Positions 1-12,691 of a stretch of 64,000 nt of DNA are shown in pieces. A program made the position numbers and the translations under genes. The stretch lies in the NCBI GenBank assembly GCA_028023455.1, contig JAQFVV010000142.1:825941-889940 (forward strand), written 5' to 3'. The notes under the pieces are model-generated. The model searched no databases, was not told the DNA's origin, and was given only the letters and a program-made list of their open reading frames with translations. The first letter of the stretch is position 1; the number at the start of each line of letters is the position of its first letter. The DNA comes from Epiperipatus broadwayi (taxonomy: Eukaryota > Onychophora > Udeonychophora > Euonychophora > Peripatidae).

Positions 1-590
1 TTTGGAATAATGACTAAAGAGATACTACTTCGAACTCTTCTATTGTCCAGGGATAGCAATCTCATAAACTTTTCACTTGACTCGTTGCTTCCATGACATT
101 ATTGCCATTGCCTTAATTTTAGAGAAATCAACCTAAATACTTCATTATAATTCAATTCTATGTACATCTTGAGTTTAAATAAAGTGCATTTTAGAAATAA
201 AAAAAGGTGCTCAAATATCATTATTATCTACAATACCAGAGATATTTTCAGGTATTTTATTGAATAGGACGCTTTCATTTAATAATGAATAAATATTAAA
301 AGTCTTTATTTAATTTTGTTTTAGTGAATTGTTTTTTGTTGCCAAAAATGAGTTGCTTTTATTAATTTGATTAAAATATTGGACTCAATTAATTGAACAT
401 GTAGCATTATTTAAAATTAATTATTTATCCACCAAAATTTATTCATATCAGGACAATATAAAGTTATTAGAAAAGTTTCACTTAAAATAATTTCTAATCA
501 TTTTAAAAATATTATGAAAAATTCATAAAATCAATCAGAATGATCTTCAATTTTTTAGATGTGATATTATATAGTCCATTATTATAAACT
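1..590. other. A+T-rich DNA, no feature seen
   Basis: No long reading frame, repeat or RNA gene is visible here. The right end runs into the LINE remnant that starts near 591, and the element's 5' part may be decayed beyond recognition in this stretch. Confidence 0.5.
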
Positions 591-960
591 CACATCTTGA
601 TTGGATTGGGTATTTAAAATAAATGAATAATGCAAAACTTTATGAAAGAATGCTTATTGGTTAAACTTAAGTATGGTTTTGTGGGAGAATTAGACCCTAT
701 CTATGTTATAAGGATTATCTCAAAGATATGCTAAAAAGTGTTATTTCATTTAGTTTTATTGGGAAGATATAGAAGAAGTAGAATATATTGGACAAGTATA
801 ATTAAACATGGTTTTGAAATATTTCAAATGGAGAAAGAAAACTTAAAGACAGCATTGTAAAATATCAAATAAACAGACAACTGAACCAGAATGTTATGTC
901 TGTAAATATACTTGTGTTTTACAGATTGATTTGTATAATCATCACAAAACTCATCTTTAG
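591..960 (+). pseudogene. LINE 3'-end remnant (C-terminal domain with CCHH finger)
   Basis: This is a decayed 3' end of a non-LTR retrotransposon on the plus strand. Across several broken frames I can read HLDWIGY (the usual RLRWAGH block after the reverse transcriptase), then YKDYLKDMLK, then WTSIIKHGFE, and finally a CYVCKYTC...YNHHKTH block ending at TAG 958-960. That order (WAGH block, RYKD-LK block, W-S-h-G-E block, Cys/His finger, stop) is typical of the C terminus of one group of LINE polyproteins. Several stops and frame changes interrupt it, so it is inactive. The same family recurs at 1340-1900, 2070-2313 and 14690-15220. Assignment to a precise clade needs a search. Confidence 0.6.
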
Positions 961-1339
961 AGTAGTTTTTCTTCTTCAACTTACTTCAGTTTCTCTTTTT
1001 TGTGTCTGCTGTTACAATGACCATACTCATTTATTTATAAGTACTATTTATTAAGATTATTCCCAATCCAAAATGTGATTTTACAATAATAAAATCTATA
1101 GTATTATACCATGAAAGCTAAAAAAAACACATGATGGGTCTCTGTGATATTATCATTGTATTTTTAGAATATAACAGAATATCTTTAAATAAAATTATTC
1201 TAATACATATACATTACACTACTTATAATAAAGTGTCCATTTATAACTTCCACACAATATATTAAATAAATTTACAAGTTATAACTGATTTAATTACAAT
1301 TTATATATTACTGCAAATATAATATGGCTGTTTGTCAAC
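961..1339. other. A+T-rich spacer, no feature seen
   Basis: This spacer lies between a plus-strand and a minus-strand LINE remnant. It could hold LINE 3' untranslated sequence, but nothing in it is diagnostic. Confidence 0.4.
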
Positions 1340-1900
1340 ATTAAAGTTCATTAACTTGACTTGCATTTTCAATTTGATAGCTATCCAAGTTAAAAGTTTT
1401 TGATGATTTTTCTTCCATTATTGACTGATAAAAGAACTTAATTTTTAAAACATTAATTATTAAATCAATGTTTTTATATGTTACAATCCAAGTCTCACTT
1501 CCACACAATAAATTGTATAAATAACAGCTCTACATACAGTTAATTTAGTCATAGTTGCTATTTCCCTGTAATGAAATACTCTATTTTTTTAACTTGTTAA
1601 AATCAGGAGCCCATTTGAGTGATGTATTGTATCTCAATGTTTAACTGGACATTTCTATTTCTAATCTAACAAATCACTTAAACAGCTTTACATTATCAGG
1701 TTGATAACCATCCAAACAAAAAGCCACTGGGGATTTTTCTGCCATTATTAGCTGTAAAAAACTTGACTTTTTGAACATTAATTAATAGACCAAAGTTAGA
1801 TGTGTTTCATACAAAACATTAAGTATATACTGTAAATCATTTTTTTGAGCTTCTAGTAATAGTATAAACATCAGATTACTATAAATCCACAATCCAAGAA
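1340..1900 (-). pseudogene. LINE reverse-transcriptase remnant, rearranged
   Basis: On the minus strand, coding sequence downstream of the reverse-transcriptase YxDD site can be read in pieces. The block LLLEAQKNDLQYIL with LYETH lies near 1800-1878, followed by LLINVQKVKFF and LDGYQPDNVKLFK (about 1676-1790), then a WAPDFNKLKK block and LLCGSETW near 1480-1620. After that, a second copy of the INV-K-KFF and LDSYQ blocks appears at 1340-1460, so part of the domain is duplicated out of order. Stops and frame changes are frequent. The block order matches the palm and thumb region of LINE reverse transcriptases. It sits between two plus-strand remnants of what looks like the same family. Confidence 0.55.
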
Positions 1901-2069
1901 GTTGATGTTCGTTTTCACTTTTAATAAATTCTGTTTAAAAATTCCTACATCAAACCTCCATCATATCATTAAAATTTGAGCATATAAAACAAATAATTTA
2001 AGACTATCTAAAATATTTTATTGTGAGCTTGACTTAATTTTCATGAAAAAAACAGATGCCATTTATGTT

Positions 2070-2313
2070 TCAAAGATGATCTCAAAGTCATCATAGGATG
2101 CAGTACTTATTGTTTTAATTGAGATGTCATAACTGAACCTGAATATAATGGTGAACCACAATTAGATAAGGTATTAAAAGATTTTTTTAAAAAAAATTTG
2201 CTTTAAAAGAAATTAAAAAACAGTAGCATAAAAGATCAAATAGGTAGTATAATGGGCCATCATATCTGTGATTCCCAGTTTGGGTTGACTATTCTTACAA
2301 AACTCATTTTTAG
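2070..2313 (+). pseudogene. LINE 3'-end remnant, second plus-strand copy
   Basis: A shorter, more decayed relative of the 591-960 copy. FKDDLK is readable near 2070, and a finger-like end with CDSQFG and YKTHF in a shifted frame is followed by TAG at 2311-2313. The block order and the final KTH(L/F)-stop agree with the other copy. Multiple frame changes make it a pseudogene. Confidence 0.45.
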
Positions 2314-4370
2314 TGCAATACTATTACTTATACAATGATTATTATAATAACTATTATTAGTATTATTCTGATTTTCTACTTTCTTTTTTTGGAGTGTAAA
2401 TGGCCACAATCATTTTCCCAATGGTTGCTAATGATGCTAATGACAGAAAATCTTGATAGATTCACTGAAATAAATTTAATAACCATATAGCATCAATACA
2501 ACTAATTATTTGAATTAAATTAAAAAGTATTGGAAATGATTATATTGATAGAGCATTTCTAAATGTGTAATACCATTTTAATTTTTTGGAAAATTAAAAA
2601 AAAACATTTTAAGTAAACTACTTCACTGTATTCATTGATTATTAAGGCTTGCACTGGGTGACACTACTGTTTGGAGAGTTTTCTACTGTTAATAACAGCT
2701 TGGATGAGTATTTGAAGTGATGATCATGTGATGTTTTGTTAGTTACTTCACAAACCCTAAACCAGCAACTTTATTAGTCCAAATACTAAAACATATAAAA
2801 TTGTTTGTTTTGATCTTGATTGGCAAGTTAATGTAATGAGTTGACCCCTTCATCAGGTACTATAAATAGGTAACAAGTCCAAAGATGAAATAAGATTTAG
2901 AATTGAATGTGCTCTGATATCCAAGAAGATTACATTTCTGTTGTATGATGTTATGAAAAATTAAATTTTGATTATGCTTAACCTTGAATCAGGTTAAGTA
3001 TAAACAAATAACTAAATACTGGTAAAAGCAAAAAAGAAAAATGAAAAAAATTATTTATGTTTTAATTTAATCTGGCACCTTCAGACAGATTTCTTCTAAT
3101 ACATTGACTTAAAAATGATTGCAATTACTGCTAATTGTTTAAGGTGAATGTATGTTTGATCAGTTAACTTCAAACTAGTTTTGATAACAACTGAAAAAAA
3201 AAAGATAAACAAATTAAAAACAATGGATAAATGGTAAAAATACAATGATATTAATGTAAATAATTTGAGCTAGTTTAATCCTACAGTTACATGCAATGAT
3301 AAGATAGCTGTATATATCCTCTCATCAATGTTACTTGTACTTTAAGAATTTTTCCTGTAGTTTTATACAAGCCAGATGTAATATCAGAAGAGGGATGAAT
3401 AAAAAAAACCTAATGATTTCTGAATCAAAAGTTAACAGAGATTATGATTAGGTTTAAATCAAATATTGGCAATATATAACCCATTAATAAAAGTATTAAA
3501 ATAATATTTTAGTGTGATTGAAGTACAACTTGAACAGAATGTTTATTGTTCTTAAAGATCTCTTATTTACAATTTTAAGTAATTCAAGATAGAAAATCAT
3601 GCCTTCCAAAAATTTTTTCAATTTACGTATTTGTGAAAACTAAAGCCTTTTCAACATATCTGTGTTTAAAAATACTATGATCATAGACCCTATACACCAA
3701 GATAAAAAATTGTTAATTAATGTGAATTGTTTATGTTCCCCCCCCTGTACTATACTTGATAACTAAATAATATTGGTAAGTTAACTAGTTAAATAAAATC
3801 TTTAAAAAAATGATTTGAAATTATTTGTCTAAAAAATTATTTTCCTGTTCCAGATTTAAAAGTTAAATTACAAAAACAGAAATAAACAAAAACCATTATA
3901 TTAAAAAATCTTTCTTTTACTTGCATATATATATATATGACAAGAAGAATCCCACTGACAGAAATAAATTCCCAGAGCTGTGTCAATTAATTACAGAATC
4001 ATTTTTCTTTGAAATGAAAAACCATTTTGCTCTTCCACGTTTGTCTCTTTCAAAAGCAATAAAACTAATTTAAACTATTTAAAATAATATCATATTTCAT
4101 TAATATTAGACAAAGATATATCATTATTCCCAAAAGATTTACATGACATTAATTTAATTTGAAATGAGAACCAGCTTGATTAATTTGAATTACTGCTCTA
4201 AACTATAATTTGCCAATTTTATCTTCCTAATAAAAAAAAAAGAATATGTTAATTGTTATGGGATTCGATTATTTTAAACTTTTTAACATATAACATCGGC
4301 ATTTATTAAAAAATGCTTCCAATGTTTAAGTAAAATTTATAATGTAAGGTTATTTTATTTGTATAACTCT
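2314..4370. other. A+T-rich intergenic DNA
   Basis: Apart from a small retrozyme-family fragment (2648-2740), I see no gene, structured RNA or clear repeat. A C7 run at about 3740 and short AT tracts are the only low-complexity features. Confidence 0.5.
2648..2740 (+). repeat. Dispersed fragment of the 453-bp retrozyme-like unit
   Basis: The stretch shares with the 7.4-8.8 kb units the tail block (GGGTGACACTACTGT, GGAGAGTTTT, TGTTAATAACAG) followed directly by the head block (TGATGATCATGTGATGTTTT). Tail followed by head in the same orientation is what a decayed head-to-tail dimer junction would leave. The hammerhead region itself is missing. Confidence 0.5.
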
Positions 4371-4557
4371 GACAATAAAAATATTGATAAAATACAGAGT
4401 AAAAATGGTAAAGAATAGAGTTGCTTTTAGAAAGGCTCCTAAGTTATTAACAGAACCATTTAAGACAATCAAAATATTGATAAAATACAGACTTAAAATG
4501 GTAATGAATAAAGCTGCTTTTAGAAAGGCTCCTAAGTTATTAACATAACCATTTAAA
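4371..4557 (+). repeat. Tandem duplication, two 93-bp units
   Basis: Two head-to-tail copies with a 93-bp offset share GATAAAATACAGA, TTGCTTTTAGAAAGG-type and CTCCTAAGTTATTAACA blocks, with few differences. No coding frame spans both units. Confidence 0.85.
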
Positions 4558-7428
4558 GTTCAAATTAAAAAAGATTTGTAAATGTTTGTATTGAATATTG
4601 TTTTATGAAAAACAAAAGTCAATAATTAAAAAAAAAACGCAAAATATTATACATTTTTGAAATGATGATTTTAAAAAGCTTAAAAATGAGTGAAATATGG
4701 ATAGAAATAAAGAGATGTTAAGAAAATGGATTATTTATTGTAAACATTGGGGGAAAAAGAAGGAAAAGAGAATTAAAATATAATTTACAAAAGAATTATA
4801 ATGAGCATGAGTGAAATTTTTTTTTGAAAAAGTGAGAGAGCGCTGTTAAAAAATAATGTTATTAGATAACTTTAAAAAAAAAAAAGAAAATAACTAAAGC
4901 TTTTTTAAATGAAAAAATACTATGGTTTTGTTTTCTGATATATAATTAATGTAATAATAGCTTTTTAAAAATAATATATGTTTATTTTTTTTCCTAATTT
5001 AATTTTCGTATATATATATAAATTATAATAGTATTGAGAGAAATTTGTAAGAAGTATAGAAATAATAAGCAAATTCTATTTCCAGCTAATTGTAATATTA
5101 GAATAACAAAAAATCAGGAGATATTCAGCAAAAGCAAGTATACGTAACTAAAGTAATAATCATTACAGCAAATAACCACCAATAGGCATTCATTTTGTTT
5201 GGATTTAAAATAAGAATATTATAAAATTTTAGAGTAATAATCATTAAGCCAATCACAATTATGAGGTAAAATTACATTCCTTTCTGCAGGCACACACCCA
5301 AGAGCTAAAATAATTATAAAGCTAAGCAATATATCAAATGCTATGAACATGTTTTGGGATAATTAAATAAACAATGATTATCAACAATGCTAGGATCATC
5401 TGATAGCTTATTGATTATAAATAATCTACTGATCACTATGAAACATATTTATAAAATAATTAAACTTTAAAAGTTATTTTTACTATCATCTAAGTAAGCC
5501 TAAAGAAAATTATATAAATGTCCATACATACATATTTCAAATACTGTTATACTCTGAGTATCTTCATGGATAGAAATCAACACTGTGAACATGTGTGAAT
5601 GAGAATAAAGAAGTAAAACCTTAATCTAGTGATAAATTTACTTGAATAACTTAAACGATATTTATTACATATAAAGAATATATTACAAATTTATATCAAT
5701 GACTTCTGGTGCATAGTTCAATATGTTTCATTGAATAATTATTATAAATATTTATTTTCTGTATAAATTAGAAAAATAATACCATAGCTAATTGTGTATT
5801 TTGACTATTACAGTTAGTCTACTTTTTAGTAACCTTACTTTAAAACACTTTGATTTATATATTTCATCTTCTTATTACTATTATATCAAAGTGAACTACA
5901 AATTATGATTATCCATTTACTATAATTAGAAGATTTATTATTGCACCATACCTATTACTGTGCAAGACCTATTGAATTAATGACAATAACTCTATTTCAT
6001 CACTTGTGTCATTTATCCTTTTATATCCACTAACATTTAACAGACAGATTTTCCATTTTCAATTATTTACTTTTTAAAATGTACAACTGGATAAAGTCAC
6101 CTAATGTATTAAATAGTTCTATAATCCTAGTAAATTTATTCTAAAACTGCACATTACATCAAGCATTATGGTATCTTAAATATAATTAACATCCTCTCTT
6201 GGAAAGCTTCATGTTATACAACTGGTTAATATAAATGTTTGGAATATTTATAATTGTATAAACAATTAAGTCTTAAAAAAACATAATGAGCATAATATAT
6301 GTTTCATCTCCTTATTAATTTCATTACAATTTATTCATATCAATTTAAATTATCTCTAATAGTGCTTTTCATGTCTAAAATATTTTTCTATTCTAATTTT
6401 ATATTTCCAATAATATATCTCTATTTACATTTAATGATATAAATTATTACGAATTATCTAATACTTATATTTAAACCACTTTAATTAAGTTTAATTTTAA
6501 TTTTTAATTATTTATATATCCTGTAGCACATATTTATGATATAAATTGATATTTTTGATAATTAAGTTTTGATTTTATTCATAATTATTGCTAAAGATAT
6601 ATATATATATATTATTGATATAAATAGTTAAACATTTATATGTAAAATTGATTTTTTTTGATTGAAGTTGTTTAAAAAATTATTTATAATTCTTTTAAAA
6701 CTTTCAGCATCTTATAAATTTAGATACTGAGAGTTGATTATGTAATTACTAAAATCTTTTGCAGTTACCAGATAGTAATAATTTCTTATATTTTACCTGT
6801 TTGATTTTTTGAAAATATCAACATTACAAATCTCAAGTCCATATGAATATTCTTCTCTTTTTTTTATTTTTGCTCTAGTATAATTTTTTTTTTTCTGCAA
6901 TAAATTAAATCAATTATTTTTTTATTTCCAAAATTACTTTTAAAATAAATTAATTAATATAAAGATAAGTAATATATATATATATTATTTTGTTAATATA
7001 TAATTATTGCTGATAGAATTCGTTTTTTAACTGATAAAAAAATATCTTCAAAATAAAGACTACTTATATGAAAGACTTGTCTTTATACATGTTTAATACA
7101 TTGTTAACAATGATCACCAGAATTTAAAATTAAACATTTGTCGTTCTATGGTGTACTTTTAATTTTCATTTATTTGAGTTATGCAATTCACCAATTAAGA
7201 GGAGTTCTGGATTAAATTGCCGTTCGGAAAACAACAGCGTTATTCCACCAATTTGCAGAAATGAATTGGCAGATATTGTGATTACCAATTCAACTTATTT
7301 ACTATAAAAAAATAACTTTTTAATTTCATATTCAGTTTTCAGAATGAAATTTGAATGATGGGTAGCATGAATTTCAAGATTTAAATATTTATCAAAAAAC
7401 ATTTGTAAATGAAGCATATAGATCAGAG
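4558..7428. other. A+T-rich intergenic DNA
   Basis: No coding frame of note, RNA gene or long repeat is seen. Short (TA)n runs occur near 5012, 6599 and 6971. Confidence 0.5.
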
Positions 7429-7550
7429 AAATGTTTCCTGTTATTAAACAGGCAAAACTCTCCATACAGTATTGTCACCCTGTGAAAGCCAGAGTAATCA
7501 ATGGATGCCAGAAGACTTGTGCATAAAATCCCCATCTAGTGCCCACTCAT

Positions 7551-7607
7551 CCAATATCCCCAAACTAGTTTCTGGCTTGTGGCCTTTGTCAATGTGAAAC
7601 CTTTGAT
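7551..7607 (-). ncRNA. Hammerhead-like ribozyme, unit A (degenerate core)
   Basis: On the minus strand the motif reads TTGACAA in place of CUGANGA, then GGC-CACAA-GCC as stem II, then GAAAC, a TA loop and GTT, then TGGGGAT. The core has two changes, so activity is doubtful. The element matches the two plus-strand copies base for base around GAAAC. Confidence 0.5.
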
Positions 7608-8147
7608 CTGAGAGCACTGCATCTAGATCTTAGGATCTAATGCAACCATCCAGCAGCCACCTTTTATCTCTGCTTAACTACAAAACTATGAAAATGAAAT
7701 TGGAAAACACAGTAATATTTTCAATCTAAGATCAATAGCTTATACAATCATATGGGTCTGAACTCAGTTCAGCACCCATACATTTTAGTGTCTTTGGCTC
7801 TTTAACAACCATAGCCACCACTATCCTATTAGGCAGGATTGGTGTTAAACCACTAAACATCACATGATCACCATCTCTTATACTAGCACATAACTGTTAT
7901 TAAACAGGTAAAACTCTCCATACAGTAGTGCTACCCTGTGTCAACCAGGCTACTCAATAGATGCCAGAAGGCTTGTGCATAAAACTCTCATCTTATATGA
8001 CTATATAAGCTACTGAGCTTAGATTGAAAATATTATTGTGTTTTCAATTTCATTCTCATAGTTTTGTAGTTAAGTAGAGATAAAACATGGCTGCTGGAGG
8101 TTTGCATTAGATCCTAAGATCTAGGTGCAGGGCTTTCAGATCTAAGG

Positions 8148-8193
8148 CTCCTCACTGACAAAGGCCACAAGCCAGAAACTAATTTGGGGATGT
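8148..8193 (+). ncRNA. Hammerhead-like ribozyme, unit C (degenerate core)
   Basis: CTCCTCA precedes CTGACAA, followed by the GGC-CACAA-GCC hairpin, GAAAC, a TA loop, ATT and TGGGGAT. TCCTCA and TGGGGA pair over six positions as stem I (one G-U). One core base (G8) is changed, and the pair next to the core in stem II is A-A instead of G-C. Confidence 0.55.
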
Positions 8194-8600
8194 TTGATGA
8201 GTAGGCACTAGGTGGGGATTTTATGCACAAGCCTTCTGTCATCCATTGATTTCTCTGGTTGGCACAGAGTGGCACTTCTGTATGGAGAGTTTTTCCTGCT
8301 TATAACAATTATGTGCTAACATAAGAAATGGTAATCATTTGATATTTAGTGGTTTAACATCAATCCTGCATAATAGGATAGTGGTGGTTAAGGTTGTTAA
8401 AGAGTCAAAGATGCCAAATGTATGGGTGATGAACTGAGTTCAGACCCATATGACTATATAAGCTATTGAGCTTGGATTGAAAATATTATTGTGTTTTCAA
8501 TTTCATTCTCATAGTTTTGTAGTTAAGTAGAGATACAAGGTGGTTTCTGGAGGGTTGCATTGGATCCTAAGATCTAGGTACAGTTCTCTCAGATCCAAGG

Positions 8601-8646
8601 CTCCTCACTGATGAAGGTCACAAGCCAGAAACTAGTTTGTGGATAT
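8601..8646 (+). ncRNA. Hammerhead-like ribozyme, unit D (intact CUGAUGA core)
   Basis: The order is CTCCTCA, CTGATGA (8608-8614), a short stem II with loop, GAAAC (8628-8632), TA, GTT as the NUH site, and TGTGGAT. Stem I forms with one mismatch. Stem III is only two base pairs (AC with GT), as in the minimal hammerheads of PLEs and retrozymes, which work better as dimers. Stem II is weaker than in the sister copies. Confidence 0.6.
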
Positions 8647-8803
8647 TGTATGAGTAGGCACTAGATCAGGATTTTATGCACAAGTCTTTTGGCATCCATT
8701 GATTACTCTGGTGGCACAGGGTGGCACTAATGTATGGAGAGTTTTGCCTGTTCAATAACAGTTATGTGCTTGCATAAGAGATGGCGATCATAAATGTTTC
8801 CTG

Positions 8804-9573
8804 GTTACTTATCCATACATTCTTTTTAAAAGTACAATATTGAAATTTAAAATAATTTTTAAACCAAGTGAGTACAAATGATTCCAAACAAATTTAAAAT
8901 AACTGAATAGACTTACAAAACAAGATAAGAAAGAGCAAAGGCAAAAGAATAGAGAAGAGGAAAAAATCAATCTTTTATGTAGCCGTTTTTTATGTCTTTT
9001 ACTGTAATTAAATTGATTATTTATAAATTAGTTACATATCTTTCTAAACTTATTTAACAAACGTATAATTTTGTTTTTCAAATAAAGTATTAACTGTATT
9101 TCATAATTAAACTACCATAACTCAGATTTTATAAATTATTTAGAATTTTTCTTTCTTTTCTTTTTTCTTAATTAAATAGTTATTTTTAAAAAAATTATTT
9201 GACCAAATTGTAAACTAAATTTATTAAAAAGAAAAGAAAAAGACTGTTCAACATTTATTTTAATTTTATTTTCTTTTATAATAAAACTACTATATGTTTA
9301 GAATGTTCTTTCACTTACCAATATTTATTTTCCATACATATATTATGCAATATTTACATGAACTTTTAGCTAGTAATTCATCACATTTTAATCATATATT
9401 TAATGTCCTAATTTTTAATTATCTCACACCACTATCCTGTATATTCCTCAATATCATCAACATGATATCCATTTTAATATATATTGAAACGATACAGGTA
9501 ATCGACAAATTAATTAAATATTATAAATATAATAAAATCCATAAATATAAATCCACTACATTAATAATAAAAA
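8804..9573. other. A+T-rich spacer, no gene seen
   Basis: Nothing recognisable lies between the retrozyme-like insertion and the microsatellite. A 157-residue frame starting at 9294 is an extension of microsatellite translation and is not treated as a gene. Confidence 0.5.
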
Positions 9574-9999
<426 letters not shown>

Positions 10000-10418
10000 T
10001 TTTTGATTCATTTATGTAAGTACAAAATAACAGCTTATAGCCAATCACAGATTGTACATAATAATAAAGGAAATATACACAATACATATTATGTAATAAT
10101 AATAAAAGTGTCAAACAAAGAAGAAAAAAATGACATTTAAACCTTAAGAATATTATAAAATTGTTTAGAATCGAAATTAAAATCAGTACTATTAGTTGAA
10201 ACCTGATTATATAAAGAAGGTAGCCTTATATAAAGAAGAAAATTTAGGCCTACTGAAATAATGTGGTTGAATATAATAGGGAGAAGCAGAGTGAGTATCA
10301 TGCTCATGAGACTTAATTATCATTTCTAACTTTTTTATTTCAAGCACAATATGAATCTTTTAAAATGCTCGACATATTTACTTTAAATGAACAGTAATCA
10401 ACTGCTACACATCTCTGT
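10000..10418. other. Short spacer, no feature seen
   Basis: A+T-rich sequence between the microsatellite and the foldback element, with no recognisable gene or repeat. Confidence 0.4.
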
Positions 10419-10918
10419 ACTGTCATATTAAACCAATGTTGTTTTTGTTGAATATGAGGTTGGAAAAGATAAGAATGTCCATCTTGTCTTTGTACCTAAT
10501 TACAAATATATAGACCAATCATATATATTTTGGATTGAAAGTGTGAATATTTTATATTATTCACTTTATTTCCATTTTCTTTATTATGCACATTAACAAC
10601 AATGGTTTACTATGCAATACAGTACATATATAGCAATTGATTACCATCTGTTTATAATTTCAGTTTAGTCAATTACATTAATTCTAACATCTTTTGATAT
10701 TAACATGTAATAAGTGTTAAAATTTTAGGAGTACTAATACTCACAATAAAGAAAATGGAAGAAAGGTGAAGAATAAAAAATATAGATGCTCTCAATCCAA
10801 AATACTTATGATTGGCTTATACAAAGATAAATGGCCACTCTTACCTTTTCAAAGTCTCTACCATGTGGCTGGGATCAAGAGTTAATCAAAAACAATTTTG
10901 TTTAATATGACAGTACAA
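10419..10918. mobile_element. Foldback/MITE-like element, about 500 bp
   Basis: The outer 120-180 bp at each end are inverted copies: TACTGTCATATTAAAC on the left (about 10420) mirrors the right end (to 10917), and the match continues inward through a TTTTGGATTGA block and a CCATTTTCTTTATT block. There is no coding capacity. A piece of the interior (about 10620-10680) also recurs as a direct copy just right of the element (10917-10990), so this may be a nested or tandem insertion. The superfamily is not determined, because I could not fix a target-site duplication. Confidence 0.65.
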
Positions 10919-12285
10919 TGCATATGCAGCATTGATAACCCCCTGTTTAAAATTTCAATTTAAAACTGCACTAATAAATATCTTAGTCAATTATATCAAC
11001 ATACTTAAGTATAATAATTGCTTTAACCCATACTTTTATCATGTCAGAAATCTAAATTCCCAAATTCTCAATTTTATCAGACTCAATCTTACATAAATAA
11101 TTGTTTCAATGCAAAGATGCTCTCAAACCCACTAATTTATGTGACATTGGCACTTGAAATCTCATAGTGTCACACTCTCAAACATTAAAAAGTTTAACAG
11201 TCATAATATAATACAATAAATTCATTTCATTTTATTCTAAAATGTAAGCAGCAAATTTCTTTATCTTTTTCAGGTCCCATGTTGCAATTTAATTCTGTTT
11301 TTTTTTAATTTAATTTATGAAACATATAATTAATAATAGCCTGTATTGAACATATAAAAACATCATTTAGACAGCATACATATATACACTTTTTATATTC
11401 ATTTAAGATCAGAACAATTATATTATCCTCTTTGAAGACCAATGCTACACTACAAATAAATGTACTAACAGACAAACCAATTGGTCAAATTTTTGTCATT
11501 TCATATACATTAGCCTAAATGCAGACACAATATCATTATCAATCCATGTTAAGACATCATGAATAAATTCTCACTTATATTTATTTAAGTTCTTACTAAG
11601 AAATAATTCAGTAATAATTTTAATAGATACTTTATTATTTACAGACCCATATAATTCAGTACCATCCAACAAAGCCACTTTATATTCATTTAAGATAATG
11701 ACACTCTTCATAATATTTACAAATTCAAACAAAGATTTAATTGTAAACAGCCCAAAATCTATATGCACCACCAAAGTTAATCATAGCCCTTAAAGGATAA
11801 TGTTTTTTATGAATTTTATTATTGGCAATCTTTGAAAAATAACACTCAATGGATACATATGCAAACACTGCTATTTTTCATATAATTTATACAAATATTA
11901 TATTTAATATTATAATTATTCAATTTATTAAATATTAATGAAGCAATTTGCATAAATATTTTTTCTTTAAATATACTATTATCTAATAAAACAAAATGAT
12001 GTTTATTATCCATACATGTGACTCCATTTTTATTTATTACTTTTTAAAATGCTTTAACTTTCTCCAACTAAAATGAATAATTCACTCTCTTCAAACAAGC
12101 ATGCAGAACACTAGTTGCTTTAACAAATAACAGATTTCTTCTGTTTTCCTTTATAAACAACTTCCAATTCAGTTATCATCTTCAAATATGAATCAATACC
12201 CTTCTCTCAAAATATCTTAGTCCAAACTTAAGAATAGACATATGATTAAATGCTGCAAACAAAATTCTGGCCATAAATTTAATTT
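10919..12285. other. A+T-rich DNA with one unassigned small frame
   Basis: A 67-codon minus-strand frame at 11571-11774 (containing VALLDGTELYGS) has more normal amino-acid composition than its surroundings. The frame upstream is broken and I recognise no family. It may be a decayed element fragment. The rest shows nothing. Confidence 0.35.
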
Positions 12286-12478
12286 AGTGATAATAAATTT
12301 ATGCAGCATGCATATAGGAAAGTTTTAACGATTAGTTTGGTTTAATATGCTTAGATAGCATTTCACTGTTGTGAGTCATAGATATAGCAACTTATAATAG
12401 TCAAAAGCTAGTTAAGTAAAATAAGCCAAACTAATCATTAAAGGTTTGCTATATATGTGCTGCAAATATTTATTGTCA
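12286..12478. repeat. Short foldback element, about 190 bp
   Basis: Arms of about 65 bp at 12286-12350 and 12412-12478 are inverted copies sharing AATAAAT, GCAGCA, a GATTAGTTTGG core and TTAA-type ends. The loop is about 60 bp. There is no coding capacity. The hairpin is imperfect, as expected for an aged MITE. Confidence 0.6.
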
Positions 12479-12691
12479 TTACATTACAATTCAGACAAAG
12501 CTAATATATCTACATAAAATTTAATTTATCTGGATCTGGAATTGTATGCATTGAGAGAGAAAACAGGAAACAAAAGATTAAAAAGGCTAGGGCAATAGCA
12601 AAAGAGAAATACTCAATAAACAGAAAATATGCAAGCATTTCTCTCTCAAAGAAGTGGGCCTTTTAAAGGGATTTAAATATCTTTGAGTATG

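Larger units (their letters stand above)
7441..8791 (+). mobile_element. Retrozyme-like array of hammerhead-bearing units
   Basis: The insertion is built from a unit of about 453 bp. Reading left to right there is one unit in minus orientation (7441-7894), a partial minus unit (7896-7995), a partial plus unit (8000-8306), a full plus unit (8307-8760) and the start of another. The whole block is flanked by a 12-bp direct repeat, AAATGTTTCCTG, at 7429-7440 and 8792-8803, so it entered as one piece. Each unit carries a hammerhead-like motif (7551-7607 minus, 8148-8193, 8601-8646). Tandem units with type I hammerheads and no coding capacity describe animal retrozymes, which are thought to move through circular RNA copied by another element's reverse transcriptase. 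Family assignment is inference; the repeat structure and duplication are seen directly. Confidence 0.7.

Noticed and set aside
2840-2870. CTGATGA on the minus strand near 2855, followed by a G-rich run
   Set aside because: No GAAAC block and no closing stem II, so hammerhead support is insufficient.
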